From contig VXQO01000162.1 of NCBI GenBank assembly GCA_009838975.1, forward strand, positions 1 to 64,000: 64,000 bases of DNA, given 5' to 3'. Both the position numbers and the translations under genes were made by a program. The DNA comes from Gemmatimonadota bacterium (GTDB lineage: Bacteria > Gemmatimonadota > Gemmatimonadetes > Longimicrobiales > Gaopeijiaceae). Below, one piece after another: positions 36,613 through 49,200 of this stretch; the first letter of the stretch is position 1; each line of letters begins with the position of its first letter. A model generated the notes under the pieces. That model was not told the origin of the DNA and made no database searches. It worked only from the letters and a program-made list of their open reading frames with translations.

Positions 36613-37916
36613 TCACGACGGCCCAACCGCCGGCAGGATTCGCTCCTGGAGCGCCGTCCAGCTCGACATCTCCGCACGCTGGTGCAGCGTCCACCCGTTG
36701 AAGACCGAGATCAGGTCGTGTTCGGGGACGACGTGCAGGAACTGGCCGCCGTAGCCGTTGCCGGCAAACACCCGCGTCTCGCCGCCCTCTTGCACCGGCA
36801 CCCACCACTGGTACCCGTATCCGCTGTCGGGACGGTCGTTGTCCGGGGCCACGTCCGGGACGACGGGCGATGTCGACACCCGCACCCACTCGCGCGACAC
36901 GATCTGCCGGCCGTCCCACTCGCCGCCGTGCAGCATCAGATAGCCGATCCGCGCCAGGTCGTGGGTGGACAGGTAGAGACCGCCCTCCGAGTCGGCCTCG
37001 CCCCCCGGGGTGATCTTCCAATAGTACTCGTCGATCCCGATCGGACCGAACAGCCGCTCCTCGGCCCAGGCGTCCAGCCGCTGCCCCGTGGCCTCGCGAA
37101 CCACCTTGCCGAGCAGCACACTCACGCCGTCGTTGTAGTCGAAGCGCTCGCCGGGATCGGTCCCGATCGGCTGTTCCACCACATACTCGATCCAGGCGTC
37201 GCTCCCCTCCAGGATCGCGGTCGGGTGGGTTTCGTCGGTGTAGGGCTGCCCCGGACGCGCCCAGTCCATCCCGCTCCGCATGGTGAGGAAGTCCTCGATC
37301 GTGGTCGCCGCGCGCCGGGGATCCGCGAGATCGACGCCGTAGTCGGCAAACCAGGGCCACGCCGCGTCATCCACCCCGGAGATATGGCCCGCATCGACAG
37401 CGACCCCAAAGGCCACGGACATCACGCTCTTGGTCACGGACTGCAGCGAGTGCAGATCGGTGTCCCGGTAGTACGGGTGCCAGTCGGGGTGGTCGTAGTT
37501 GTATTGGTGCAGGACCGTGTCCGGTTGTTGGGTGAGGAGCTCGGCGTATCTCTCGCCGTGATCCCATCGGTGATCGGCAATGACGTATCCGTTGCGGATG
37601 AGGAGGAATTGGTCGATGAGGCCGTAGCGGCCCGCATCGATGTCGCGTACCAGCGCCTCGATCGCGGCGGCGTCCACGCCCTCGGCCTCGGGCGTGGAGA
37701 CGGGCCATTCTGCTCCCGGCCACACTGCGCCGGCATCGCCCTGCGGCGCCGACGATCCGCCCGGGCCCGAGCACGCCCCGGCGAGGAGCAGCACCCACGC
37801 AACGGCGTTTCCGCGCCACTTCGGCCCCGGTCTCGCGGTCAAATCGCCTGCGATCCCGCCACGGCGGGCTTCAAGCGGCGTGTCGGTGCCGGCGGTTCCG
37901 GGAGAAGTCGTTTCGT

Positions 37917-37920
<4 letters not shown>
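36613..37920 (-). CDS. Serine hydrolase (beta-lactamase/PBP4*-like), probable lipoprotein
   Basis: 435 residues. The catalytic motifs are S161-V-T-K164 (SxxK) and Y262-N-D264 (YxN variant). A hydrophobic segment ends in a lipobox with Cys50 (LLLAGACSG), unusually far from the start, leaving a 35-residue Pro/Gly/Arg-rich leader. The start is nevertheless supported by the 4-base ATGA overlap with the recQ stop codon. Substrate unknown. A helicase gene coupled to an exported hydrolase is an odd pairing. Confidence 0.86.
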
Positions 37921-39788
<1,868 letters not shown>

Positions 39789-39933
39789 GCGCGGGGGCTG
39801 AAGCTGGCGAAATGGCGATGATGGAGGATGAACACCCGGCTGGCCCGCGACAATGTAGCGGCCGCGATCAAGGTCCCGTCAGCGGATCCGACGCGCTCAC
39901 TCGCGCGGCGCCGGGCGCTCCAGGTCGCGCGCC

Positions 39934-42222
39934 CTACCCTCCAAACACGTTCAGCTGCCGGGTAAACTTAAGATAAACCGAGCGCCCCAGCGGCCCCGTC
40001 AGCGTCTCGATCCCCTGCACCTCGTTGTAGACGATGAAGAGGCCCGTGCCGGCGGTGTTGAGCCAGCCGAAGCGGATGTTGGCGGACCAGGTGTCGATCT
40101 GGTCGGAGTACTGGATGAGGGACTGGAGGTAGATACGGGGCGTGAAGAAGTAGCCCAGGTTGACCCCGGCCAGGGTGGCGGTGAAGTCGCCCTGGGGCAG
40201 CATCACGTCGTTGTACGAGACACGGAGGCCGGCACTGGTACGGGCGCCGCGGCGGAGCGTCAGGTCGGCGGTCGTGGTGCGCTTGCTGCCCGAGAGGAAT
40301 GCGCCCCAGTTGAAGCGGGTGTTCAGGGCCACCGGGCGGGACTGGTCGGTGAAGAAGACGATCTGGGACTCCCAGCCGGCGTAGGTCCCGTTGGGCACCA
40401 CGACGTCGGTTCCCGGGATGGCGAAGGACTCATACAACCCTTCGGTCACGTAGTTCGCCCCCGTGTGAAGCTCCATTCCCGAGTGCCACTGCCAGTGGCT
40501 GTCGATGTGCCAGCGGGCCGACTCGTTGAAGCCGTTGTCCACGCCGGTGCGCATGGTTCGGTAGGTGAAGTAGGAGATGTGGGGGCGGATCTCGCGGAAG
40601 ACGCTGGCCGGCCGATGCGTCCACATGCCGAAGACCTGGTAGTAGCGATGTCCGTTGCGGGGCAGGAAGCCGACCTCGGGTTTGAAGTCCTCGCCGATCT
40701 CGCGCACGGTGGCGTTGGCGGTAAAACGGCGGCTGCTCCAGGAGGCCGTGACGTTCCATGCGGCGTCGGCCCCCTCCAGGTCCGGGGTGTCGGTTCTTGC
40801 CACGAAGGAGGTCAGGGTCAGCTGATCGCCGAGGCCGAGGCTGCCGTCGACGGCCCAGGTCCGGTTGTAGTCGCCGGCGAGGTTGCCGGCACGGTTGACG
40901 AAGAGGCCGCCCACACGGGAACGGTTGGGGAGTTCCTTCGCGACGCGCGCGACCGAGTAGACGTTTTCGGGATCCCCCACTTCATTGGCGCCGGTCTCGA
41001 TGTGCAGCAGGCCCAGATTCAGCCCCGCCACGCGCCCGGATAGCCTGCCGCCCCCCGTAATGGGCACCGGCTGGCCGCCGGAGATGCCGATGCGGCGGCT
41101 GAAGAAGAGGTCGGCGCCCCCCGCCCCGACGGTGAAGAAGCCCGCGTTCTCGAGGAAGAACGGGCGCTTCTCGGGAAAGAGCAGCGAGAAGCGCGTCAGG
41201 TTCACCTGCTGGTCGTCGACTTCGACCTGTGCGAAGTCGGTGTTCACGGTCATGTCGAGGGTGAGTCCCTGGGTGACCTGCACCTTGGCCTCGCCTCCGA
41301 ACTCGGCCTGCCGTCCGAATCCGGTCTGCGACGCGTCGGCGTAGTCACGGGTCGATGCTCCCAGCACGTACGGCGTGACGGTCGCGGAACGGCGGAACGG
41401 CGGTTCGACACCCGTGAGCTGGCCTGCGAAGTCGAGCCGGTAGAGCCCGAACTCGCGGGGCACGGCCGCCCAGAAGTCCTCTTCGTTGAGCCGGCGGATC
41501 CTGCGTGAGACGTTGAAGCCCCAGGTGTCGGTCTCCGACCCGTAGCGGAGCGTGCGGAAGGGGATGCGGAACTCGGCGTACCAGCCTTCGGCATCGCGGG
41601 ACGTGGCGACCGTCCAGCTGCCGTCCCAGTTCTTGTTGAAGCCGCCGCCGGCGCCACGTTGGAAGCGGCGCTGGTTGTTCATGCCGCCGCCAAGGAAGAA
41701 GCCGCCGCCGCTTCCCTGTGAGGCGACCTGCCCGTCGTACTCGATCCCGGCGGGGGTGGTGCCGAAGACGAAGCCGTTCTGCTGGTCGTTGTAGGTGTCG
41801 AAGACCATGATCACCGCGTCCGCATCGGTGACCTCGTAGTCGCGGATCGACTCGCCCGGGACAATGGCGTCCGCCCGGGAATCGTAGGCCCAGACTGCGA
41901 CGTAGACGGCGTCCTGGTCGAAGAGGATGCGGACTTCGGTGGGTTCGGAGGCGGGTTGGCCGTCCAGGGGCTCTCGCTGTGTGAAGTCGGCGAGGGGCGT
42001 GGCGGCGACCCATGCCGCATCGTCGGGGACGCCGTCGATGACCGGTGGGGCATCGGTGCGCGCGGCCGTCGCGATCCCGGGCGCGGGCGCGGGCGGGGAG
42101 GCGCCGTTCCCGTCGACCGGATTCTGCTGCGCATGCGCGCCGGTCGGGAGAGGTGCGCCGGCCACCAGGAGGGCGGCGGTCAGCAGAATCGGGGCCCTGA
42201 GAGGAATGGAACGATGTGTCAT
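39934..42222 (-). CDS. DUF5916 outer-membrane protein with CBM9-like N-terminal domain
   Basis: 762 residues from ATG 42222, which starts a signal peptide (MTHRSIPLRAPILLTAALLV...HAQ). Residues 55-230 form a family-9-type sugar-binding sandwich (PPVIDGVPDDAAW, VYVAVWAYD). The rest is the DUF5916 region, rich in alternating strands and ending in an aromatic-rich beta-barrel-like finish (YLKFTRQLNVFGG). SLLFPEKRPFFLENAGFF is a DUF5916 hallmark. Such proteins are linked to carbohydrate or peptide use in soil and marine bacteria, but none is defined biochemically. The upstream frame extension to 42882 crosses the divergent TonB gene and is rejected. Confidence 0.87.
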   Translation of the reverse strand: MTHRSIPLRAPILLTAALLVAGAPLPTGAHAQQNPVDGNGASPPAPAPGIATAARTDAPPVIDGVPDDAAWVAATPLADFTQREPLDGQPASEPTEVRILFDQDAVYVAVWAYDSRADAIVPGESIRDYEVTDADAVIMVFDTYNDQQNGFVFGTTPAGIEYDGQVASQGSGGGFFLGGGMNNQRRFQRGAGGGFNKNWDGSWTVATSRDAEGWYAEFRIPFRTLRYGSETDTWGFNVSRRIRRLNEEDFWAAVPREFGLYRLDFAGQLTGVEPPFRRSATVTPYVLGASTRDYADASQTGFGRQAEFGGEAKVQVTQGLTLDMTVNTDFAQVEVDDQQVNLTRFSLLFPEKRPFFLENAGFFTVGAGGADLFFSRRIGISGGQPVPITGGGRLSGRVAGLNLGLLHIETGANEVGDPENVYSVARVAKELPNRSRVGGLFVNRAGNLAGDYNRTWAVDGSLGLGDQLTLTSFVARTDTPDLEGADAAWNVTASWSSRRFTANATVREIGEDFKPEVGFLPRNGHRYYQVFGMWTHRPASVFREIRPHISYFTYRTMRTGVDNGFNESARWHIDSHWQWHSGMELHTGANYVTEGLYESFAIPGTDVVVPNGTYAGWESQIVFFTDQSRPVALNTRFNWGAFLSGSKRTTTADLTLRRGARTSAGLRVSYNDVMLPQGDFTATLAGVNLGYFFTPRIYLQSLIQYSDQIDTWSANIRFGWLNTAGTGLFIVYNEVQGIETLTGPLGRSVYLKFTRQLNVFGG

Positions 42223-42438
42223 TGCGATCTGTGATTGCGACGCTTTGTATCGGCGGTCGTTGCTCGGAGTGAAACGGTCCAACCCGGAAGTTAACGACAG
42301 GTGATCGGCCGGTTGCGTTGAGGCGTCCTGGCTTACGGCGCCCTGCATGCTCCCGGTGCACCGGCGGGAGGCGGGCCCTATGTTCAATGCCGTTGGCCAT
42401 TTGAAACTGCAGAGCCCGTGGCAGGAGAGGAGATCGTC

Positions 42439-44925
42439 ATGAAGAGAACCTCGACCGTCGTGCCGTTCATCGCCTGCCTTGCGGTAACCTGGGTGCTGAC
42501 CGGGCCGGTGCTGGCACAGGAACCGCCCGATACCGTCTTCGAGGTGGAAGAACTCGAGGTCGTCGTCGGTTCGCGGGCGGGCGTGGCGGACCCGGCCACG
42601 CTCCCCGTACCGGTCGACATTTACGGAGCCGAGGAGATCGCGCGCCTGGGAGAAGTCGATCTCGCCGAAGTCCTGGGACGGATCGCACCCTCCTTCAACT
42701 CGACCCGCCTGTCCGCCGGCGATGGCGCCGCCTTGCACGTGGCCACCCTGCGGGGGATGAACGGGGACCAGGTGCTCGTGCTGGTCAACGGCAAGCGGCG
42801 CCACGGGGTGGCATTCGCGAAGGTGCTCGCGGCATCCGGCCAGGGCACGACCGGCACCGACCTGCGGGCCATTCCGGTACACGCGATCAAGCGAATCGAA
42901 GTGCTGCGCGAGGGTGCGGCTTCGCAGTACGGCTCGGACGCCATCGCGGGCGTCATCAACATCGTGCTCAAGGACGACGCCAGCGGGATCAGTGCGGCGA
43001 CCTTTCTCGGGCGCACGTCGCGCGGCGACGGTACGAGGCTGATCACGTCCGCCAACGCGGGAGTGCCCCTTGGCGACGGCTTCCTGAACGTCACCATGGA
43101 GGTGGCAAGGCAGGAGGTGACGAACCGGGCGGGCACGGCGCCCACCTGCTTCGGTCCCGACCCGTCCTACGGACCCTGCGCGGATGGAGGCAAGGTCATC
43201 CAGTTGCAGCGCAACGGCGAGCCCGACTACAGGGGCGCCGGCTTCATGGCAAACGCGGCGATCCCCTTCGGCGAGTCAGCCGAGTTCTATGCCTTCGGGG
43301 GTTACTCCGGCCGTGAGGCGGTCTCCGACGGGCTGTACCGGAAGGCCGACTGGGTGCCGCGCTCGGTAAGCTACGTCTTTCCGGACGGGTTTTTTCCCGT
43401 CGAGGAGTCCGACCTGACGGACAGGTCGGCCGTGGCGGGGCTGCGCGGTGAAATGGGTGAATGGTCGGGCGATCTCAGCCTCGGTTTCGGACACGGCCGG
43501 TTCGCATTCGGGGCCGCCAACTCGATCAACCCGTCGTACGCGGCCGAGTACCTGGCCCGCAATCCCGAGGCGGACGGGGCGTCCATCGCGGCGAACGCCG
43601 GACCGCGCGACACGTTCAGCGGCGGCTTGAACGTGCGCCAGTGGACGCTGAACGCCGACGCAACGCGCGAGATCGAGGTGGGCTCGACCCCGGCGTTTCT
43701 GGCCGTGGGCGGCGCTTTCCGGAGGGACTCGTACTGGATGGAAGCCGGCGACCGGGCCTCGTGGGCGTGTGGAACCAGCGACACGCCCGGGAGCTTTCCG
43801 GCCGCCCATCATCAGAACGACGGGTCGGTGTTTGCCAGCTGCGGAATCCAGGGCTATCCGGGCTACAGTCCTTCCTCGGCTTCGCTGAGTGAGCGGGACC
43901 GCAACAGCTTCGGCGCATACACGGACCTCGAGTTGCGCCCGTCCGAGGCGGCGACGCTGGGCGGTGCCCTCCGCTTCGAGCACTACACCGACGCCGGCAG
44001 TTCGCTTACCGGCAAGGTTGCGGGCCGCATCGAGCTCGGTGCGTCCGGCGCCGCGCTGCGGGCCGCGGTTTCCACGGGCTTTCGCGCGCCACGACTTCCC
44101 CAGCGAGGCTTCAACACCATCGGTTTCGTGGGCGGCAGTGACGGGCTGGTGAGCGCCGGGTTCCTTCCCGAAGGCGACGAGATTGCATGCGCCGACTTCG
44201 GGGCGTGCTCCCTGAGCCACGAGACATCGCTCAGCTTCACCGGCGGATTCGTGTATTCGAGCGACGGCGGCTTCCTCTTCACGACCGACTACTACCGCGT
44301 TGCGGTGGCCGACGCCATCGCGCTGACGCAGAGCCTCGGCCCGAGCCACGGGCTCCGCGCCGGTGCCCGGTTTCAGGGCCGGCCGGTGGACGCCGTCGCG
44401 TTCTGGACGAATGCGATCGACACGCGGACGCAGGGATTCGACCTGGTCGCGAGCTGGAGGTTCCGCGGAATGGACTGGGGCGCCGCGGATCTGTCGGCCA
44501 GCCTGCACCGCAACAACACCGAGATCACCGCCAACCGGAACCAGGACTTCATCGGCGGCACGCAGCAGACGCTGATCGAGCAGTCGCAGCCGGGACGGCG
44601 TATCGGCGTCAGCGCCGACGTTCGTTCCGCCGGCGGCCTGGGTGCAAGATTCAGCGTGAATCACATCGGTGCGGTCACCACCCCATTCATCTTCGAGCAG
44701 AACATCACTATCGACGCGGCGGCCATCGCCGACCTCGAGGTCACCTTTCAGGTGGCCGACCGGATTCTGCTGGGGGTGGGCGCCAACAACGTGTTGGACA
44801 GGCTGCCCAACAGGCTCCCGGACGACTCCGTGGCCCAGCTGTGGACCATGGAGTACCCCTCCGAGTCGCCCTACGGTGTCGCGGGACGGATCTGGTACAT
44901 GCGGGTGAACGTGGTCGGGAACTGA
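42439..44925 (+). CDS. TonB-dependent outer membrane receptor
   Basis: 828 residues. ATG 42439 has GGAGAGGAG upstream and begins a signal peptide (MKRTSTVVPFIACLAVTWVL...VLAQ). The plug domain is complete (VLVLVNGKRRHGVAF, IKRIEVLREGAASQYGSDAIAGVINI) and is followed by a barrel of about 22 strands ending in the aromatic-type terminus VNVVGN. There is no carboxypeptidase-regulatory extension. Several Cys pairs occur in the barrel loops (APTCFGPDPSYGPC; WACGTSD; ASCGIQ). Ligand unknown; it is divergent from the DUF5916 gene. Confidence 0.93.
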   Translation: MKRTSTVVPFIACLAVTWVLTGPVLAQEPPDTVFEVEELEVVVGSRAGVADPATLPVPVDIYGAEEIARLGEVDLAEVLGRIAPSFNSTRLSAGDGAALHVATLRGMNGDQVLVLVNGKRRHGVAFAKVLAASGQGTTGTDLRAIPVHAIKRIEVLREGAASQYGSDAIAGVINIVLKDDASGISAATFLGRTSRGDGTRLITSANAGVPLGDGFLNVTMEVARQEVTNRAGTAPTCFGPDPSYGPCADGGKVIQLQRNGEPDYRGAGFMANAAIPFGESAEFYAFGGYSGREAVSDGLYRKADWVPRSVSYVFPDGFFPVEESDLTDRSAVAGLRGEMGEWSGDLSLGFGHGRFAFGAANSINPSYAAEYLARNPEADGASIAANAGPRDTFSGGLNVRQWTLNADATREIEVGSTPAFLAVGGAFRRDSYWMEAGDRASWACGTSDTPGSFPAAHHQNDGSVFASCGIQGYPGYSPSSASLSERDRNSFGAYTDLELRPSEAATLGGALRFEHYTDAGSSLTGKVAGRIELGASGAALRAAVSTGFRAPRLPQRGFNTIGFVGGSDGLVSAGFLPEGDEIACADFGACSLSHETSLSFTGGFVYSSDGGFLFTTDYYRVAVADAIALTQSLGPSHGLRAGARFQGRPVDAVAFWTNAIDTRTQGFDLVASWRFRGMDWGAADLSASLHRNNTEITANRNQDFIGGTQQTLIEQSQPGRRIGVSADVRSAGGLGARFSVNHIGAVTTPFIFEQNITIDAAAIADLEVTFQVADRILLGVGANNVLDRLPNRLPDDSVAQLWTMEYPSESPYGVAGRIWYMRVNVVGN

Positions 44926-44935
44926 GCGAGAGGCG

Positions 44936-46201
44936 TCAGCGCCGCAGCAGAAGCCGGTCCGCCGTCCCGCGGCTGGCCAGGTAGAAGTCGGGCCGTCCGT
45001 CGCCGTCGAGGTCCGCGAACTCGAGGTCCAGGCCCGTCCCGACCGCGCCCGCGCCGAACACCTCGTCCGATGCGTCGGTGAAGACGCCGCCGCCGTTGTT
45101 CAGGTAGGCGCGGTAGCGGCTGTCGGCGATGCGTCCGACGCTCAGGTCGACATCGGCGTTGGCGGTGACGATGTCCAGGTCCCCGTCACCGTCGATGTCC
45201 ACAAGGTCGCCGTCGAACGACGACACGGTTGCCGAAGGCAGCCGGGCCGAAGTCTCATCGGCGAAGAAGCCGCTGCCGTCGTTGATCAGGAGGCGGTTGC
45301 GCGGATCGGCACCGGCCACGAAGGCTGCAACGTTGGCGAACAGGAGGTCGAGGTCGCCGTCGCCGTCCACGTCGCCGAAGTCGGCCTCGCGGGTCTCTTC
45401 ACCGCCTTCGCGCCGGGGGATCCTGGCCGCGCTTTCATCGCTGAAGTGCCCTGTGCCGTCGTTGATGTAGAGCACGTTGGGCCCTTCGTTCGCGACCACC
45501 AGATCCAGGTCGCCGTCGCCGTCCACGTCGCCGAGTTCGAGATCCTGGGTGACATCCGCCGCACGCGGAAGTCGCTCGGCCGTCTCGTCGACGAAGTTGC
45601 CGGTGCCGTCGTTTATGACGACCGCGTCCTGACCGTTGTTGGCGAAGAGGATGTCGGGGAACCCGTCCCCGTTCAGGTCGGCCACCACCACGCCGTTGGT
45701 GGTTCCCTCGACGGGAAGCCTCGTACCCTCGTCGCTGAAGCGCCCCGCCCCGTCGTTGAAATAGAGTTCGTTCACTCGGTCGTCCTCGCTTACGACCACG
45801 ATGTCGAGGTCGCCGTCGCCATCGAAATCGGCGATGCCCACGTCCTCGGAGTCGCGGTTGGCGGCGGGCAGACGGGAGCTGCCGTCGCTGAAGCGTCCCG
45901 CCCCGTCGTTGAGGAGCAGGATGTTGGGGCGGAATTCGTTGGCGATCACGATGTCCAGGTCGCCGTCCGCATCGAGGTCGGCGACGCCGGCGTCCATGCT
46001 GAGGCCGTTCAGCAGGCCGGCTGGAAGATGCGTTCCGGTGACATCGCCATAGAGCGTATGCGGCGGTGCGACCGTGGTCGTGTCGGGCCCCAGGGGCTCG
46101 CCGCTCTCGCTGCTCCCGCATTCCGCAGGAGCCGCCGCGAGACAGGCCGCGACGCACGGCGCGACGTACAGAGCGGCGCGGACCGGCCGGCCCTCCTTCA
46201 T
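44936..46201 (-). CDS. Secreted seven-bladed FG-GAP/VCBS beta-propeller protein
   Basis: 421 residues. An N-terminal signal is followed by seven repeats, each with a calcium-binding-type loop of the form D-x-D-G-D-x-D (the first is LDADGDLDI, the last LDGDGRPDF) and a following LLLNDGAGRFSD-type strand pair. Seven copies fit a complete integrin-like propeller with nothing else attached. The repeats are also visible at the DNA level as near-identical GC-rich blocks. ATG 46201 overlaps the upstream gene's stop by one base (TGATG), so it is made together with the sortilin-like propeller protein. Confidence 0.9.
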   Translation of the reverse strand: MKEGRPVRAALYVAPCVAACLAAAPAECGSSESGEPLGPDTTTVAPPHTLYGDVTGTHLPAGLLNGLSMDAGVADLDADGDLDIVIANEFRPNILLLNDGAGRFSDGSSRLPAANRDSEDVGIADFDGDGDLDIVVVSEDDRVNELYFNDGAGRFSDEGTRLPVEGTTNGVVVADLNGDGFPDILFANNGQDAVVINDGTGNFVDETAERLPRAADVTQDLELGDVDGDGDLDLVVANEGPNVLYINDGTGHFSDESAARIPRREGGEETREADFGDVDGDGDLDLLFANVAAFVAGADPRNRLLINDGSGFFADETSARLPSATVSSFDGDLVDIDGDGDLDIVTANADVDLSVGRIADSRYRAYLNNGGGVFTDASDEVFGAGAVGTGLDLEFADLDGDGRPDFYLASRGTADRLLLRR

Positions 46202-49200
46202 CAGGAAATCACTCCCATGCCCAGGGCCTGAATTCGGCGGTTGAAGTCGGCGAGATCGTCTTCCAGCACCTCTTCGACCGCTTCACGGATCCGCAGCAGG
46301 CGCTGTTTGAGGAGGGTGTGCACCTCGCCCTGCTGATCCGTCGGGCGGAAGTCCCCGACCGACACGGTGGTGAGGAGATAGCCGAGCCGTTCGATGAGGC
46401 GCGTGGGATAGCGAATGGCGTCCTGTCCGGTTCCTGTGGCGCGCATCTGGAAGAGCCCGTCCTCGGCAGCGATCAGGCGCTGGTTCAGGGAATCGGCGGC
46501 GGCCACCAGCTCTGCGGCGTCGCCACGGTCTTCCAGGACGGCGCGCGCGTCCAGCACCTGCCGGCGCACCCACTCGACGCGGTTGATCAGGTCGCCGGTG
46601 GCCTCCAGATCGGCCCGGATGTCGGCGAGCGCGGCCATCTGCAGCTCGATGTCGGCCATGGTGCCCTCGGAGTGGGGATCCTTGCGGACCTCCAGCTGCT
46701 GCGTGTGGCTCTGGTCCCCCACCCTGAGCGTGACGGTGTAGGTGCCCGGCGGCTGCAGGAATGTTCCGGCTCCCGGGCCGCCCAGGGGACCGCCCGCAAG
46801 CGGGCGCCAACGCTCCTCGCCCAGCGGGATGTCGTCGCCGTAGAGCGGCTTCGTGCGGAGGCGTACTTCCGCGATGGGCTCGTTCATCAGGTCCCACCAG
46901 ACGCGGTTGACACCCGTATCCGTGGTGCCCTGCAGGGTGCGCACCAACTCGCCGTCGGCGCTCGCGATCTCGATGACGACGCTGTCGTCGGTCCCCTCGC
47001 CCAGCCAGTAGTTGAACGAGGCGCCGTAAGGCGGGTTTTCGCCGTCGGACTGGTCGTCGAACATGGTGAAGGGCGCCGAGATGGGCCGGAACCGGTAGGC
47101 GGGACGCGGGTTGAAGAGATGGGACGCACTCGCGGCGACCTCAGGCGTGAGCTGCTGCAGCGGCGTGATGTCGTCCAGGATCCAGTAGCCGCGGCCGTAG
47201 GTCCCCACGACCAGGTCGTTGAAGTGCTCCTGCACGACGAGACCGTACATGGGTGCGGGTGGCAGGTTGGTGTGGAACCTCTGCCAACGGTCGCCGTCGT
47301 CGAAGGAGACGTACACCGACGCTTCGGTGCCCAGGTAAAGGAGGCCGGGGCGGACGGGGTCTTCATGGATCGACCGTGTGTAGCTGAGCACGCCGTCGTC
47401 GACTCCGTTGTTGATCGCGGTCCAGCTCGCGCCGTAGTCGTCGGTCCGGTAGGCGCGGGCCTCGAAGTCGCCCACCTGGTGATGCTCGATGACCATGTAC
47501 GCCTTGCCGGGCGTGTGGCGTGAGGCGTCGATGCCGCGGACCACCCCGTCGGGCGGCAGGTCCGGGATGTTGTCCGTCACGTTGGTCCAGTTGGCGCCGC
47601 CGTCGCGGCTGACGTGCATGAGTCCGTCGTTGGTGCCCGCCCACAGGAGGCCCGGCTCCAGCGGAGATTCGTCGAAGGCGTAGATCACGCAGCAGTACTC
47701 CACCCCGATGTTGTCGGGCGTGAGGCCGCCGCTGATCCCCATGCGGCTGCGGTTGTTGGTGCTGAGGTCCGGGCTGATCACCTCCCAGCTCTGGCCGCGG
47801 TTGGTGGTACGGTGGACGTGCTGGCTCGTCACGTAGATGGTGTTGTTGTCGTGCGGCGAGATGAGTAGCGGGAAGGTCCACTGGAAGCGGTACCTGAGTG
47901 AGTCGGCGGGGTGGCCGGTGGTCGACTCGGGCCAGACCTCCACCTCGCGGTATTGGCCGGTGCGCGCGTCCCAGCGCGACACGATCCCGCCCCCCGCCCC
48001 GACCCCCGACGCGCTCGACCACACGATGTTCGGATCGGTGGGATCCGGAGTGGCGAAGCCGGATTCGCCGCCGCCCACCGAGTGCCAAAGGCCGCGCGGG
48101 ATCCCGACCCCGAACAGGCCGCCCATGCGGCTGTTACTCGGGCCTCGGGTCGAGGGACCGTCCTGGCGGTTGCCCATGACGTTGTAGGGGATCGCGTTGT
48201 CGACGGTGACGTGGTACATCTGCGCGATGGGCAGCTGGGCGCGGAACCAGGTTCGGCCGCGGTTGCCGGAGATCGCGAGGCCGCCGTCGCCGCCTACGAG
48301 CTGGCGGTCGCCGTCGTACGGGTCGATCCACATGTCGTGATTGTCCCAGGTCGGGCCTTGCAGGAACCCCGCCGCGCTCGAAGTGACGCCGCCGTCGAGT
48401 GTGGTGCTGTATGCCGCCGCCAGGAAGTAGGCCTCGTCGGGGTCGTCGGGGTTGACCTCGCAGCGGGTGTAGTAGGCGGTGCGGCCGGCGAGGTCACGGT
48501 CGTAGCTGACGAGCGCCCAGTTGCGGCCGCCGTCGTCGGAACGCCAGAGTTCGCCGCCGTCGGTGTCGCCCCCCTCCCACGGAACGCCGTCGCCCGTCTC
48601 GATGAGGGCGTAGATGCGGCGCGAGTCGGCGCGGCTCATGCACAGCGCGATCTTCCCGATCTCGCGCGTGGGCAGGCCGTTGCCGGCGAGCCGCGTCCAC
48701 GTCGTGCCGCCGTCCCGGGAGACGTGTATGGCGCTGCCGGGGCCGCCGGATGTGCGCGTCCACGTCCGGATCGCGATCTGCCAGGTTCCCGCGAAGAGGA
48801 TGCGGGGGTTGTTGGGGTCCATGACGAGGTCGCTTGCGCCGGTCTCCTCGTCCACGTACAGGACGTGTTCCCAGGTCGCACCCCCGTCCATGGTGCGGTA
48901 GATGCCCCGTTCGGGCTGGGGCGCGTAGCCGTGTCCGATGGCGGCCGCGTAGACGATGTCCGGGTTGGTGGGGTGGACGATGATCCGGCTGATGCGTCCT
49001 GTGCCCTCCAGACCCATGTGCGTCCAGCTGTCGCCGGCGTCGGTGGACTTCCACACCCCGTTTCCGATCGACACGTTCGAACGAATGAAGGGCTCCCCGG
49101 TCCCCGCCCACACGATGTTGGGGTCGGACGGGGAAACCTCGACTTCGCCCACCGAGTGCACGGGCTGGTCGTCGAAGACCGCTCGCCAGTTCACACCGCC

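Noticed and set aside
45240-46060. Tandem DNA repeats in the FG-GAP gene as a separate repeat element
   Set aside because: They simply encode the propeller blades and keep the reading frame.
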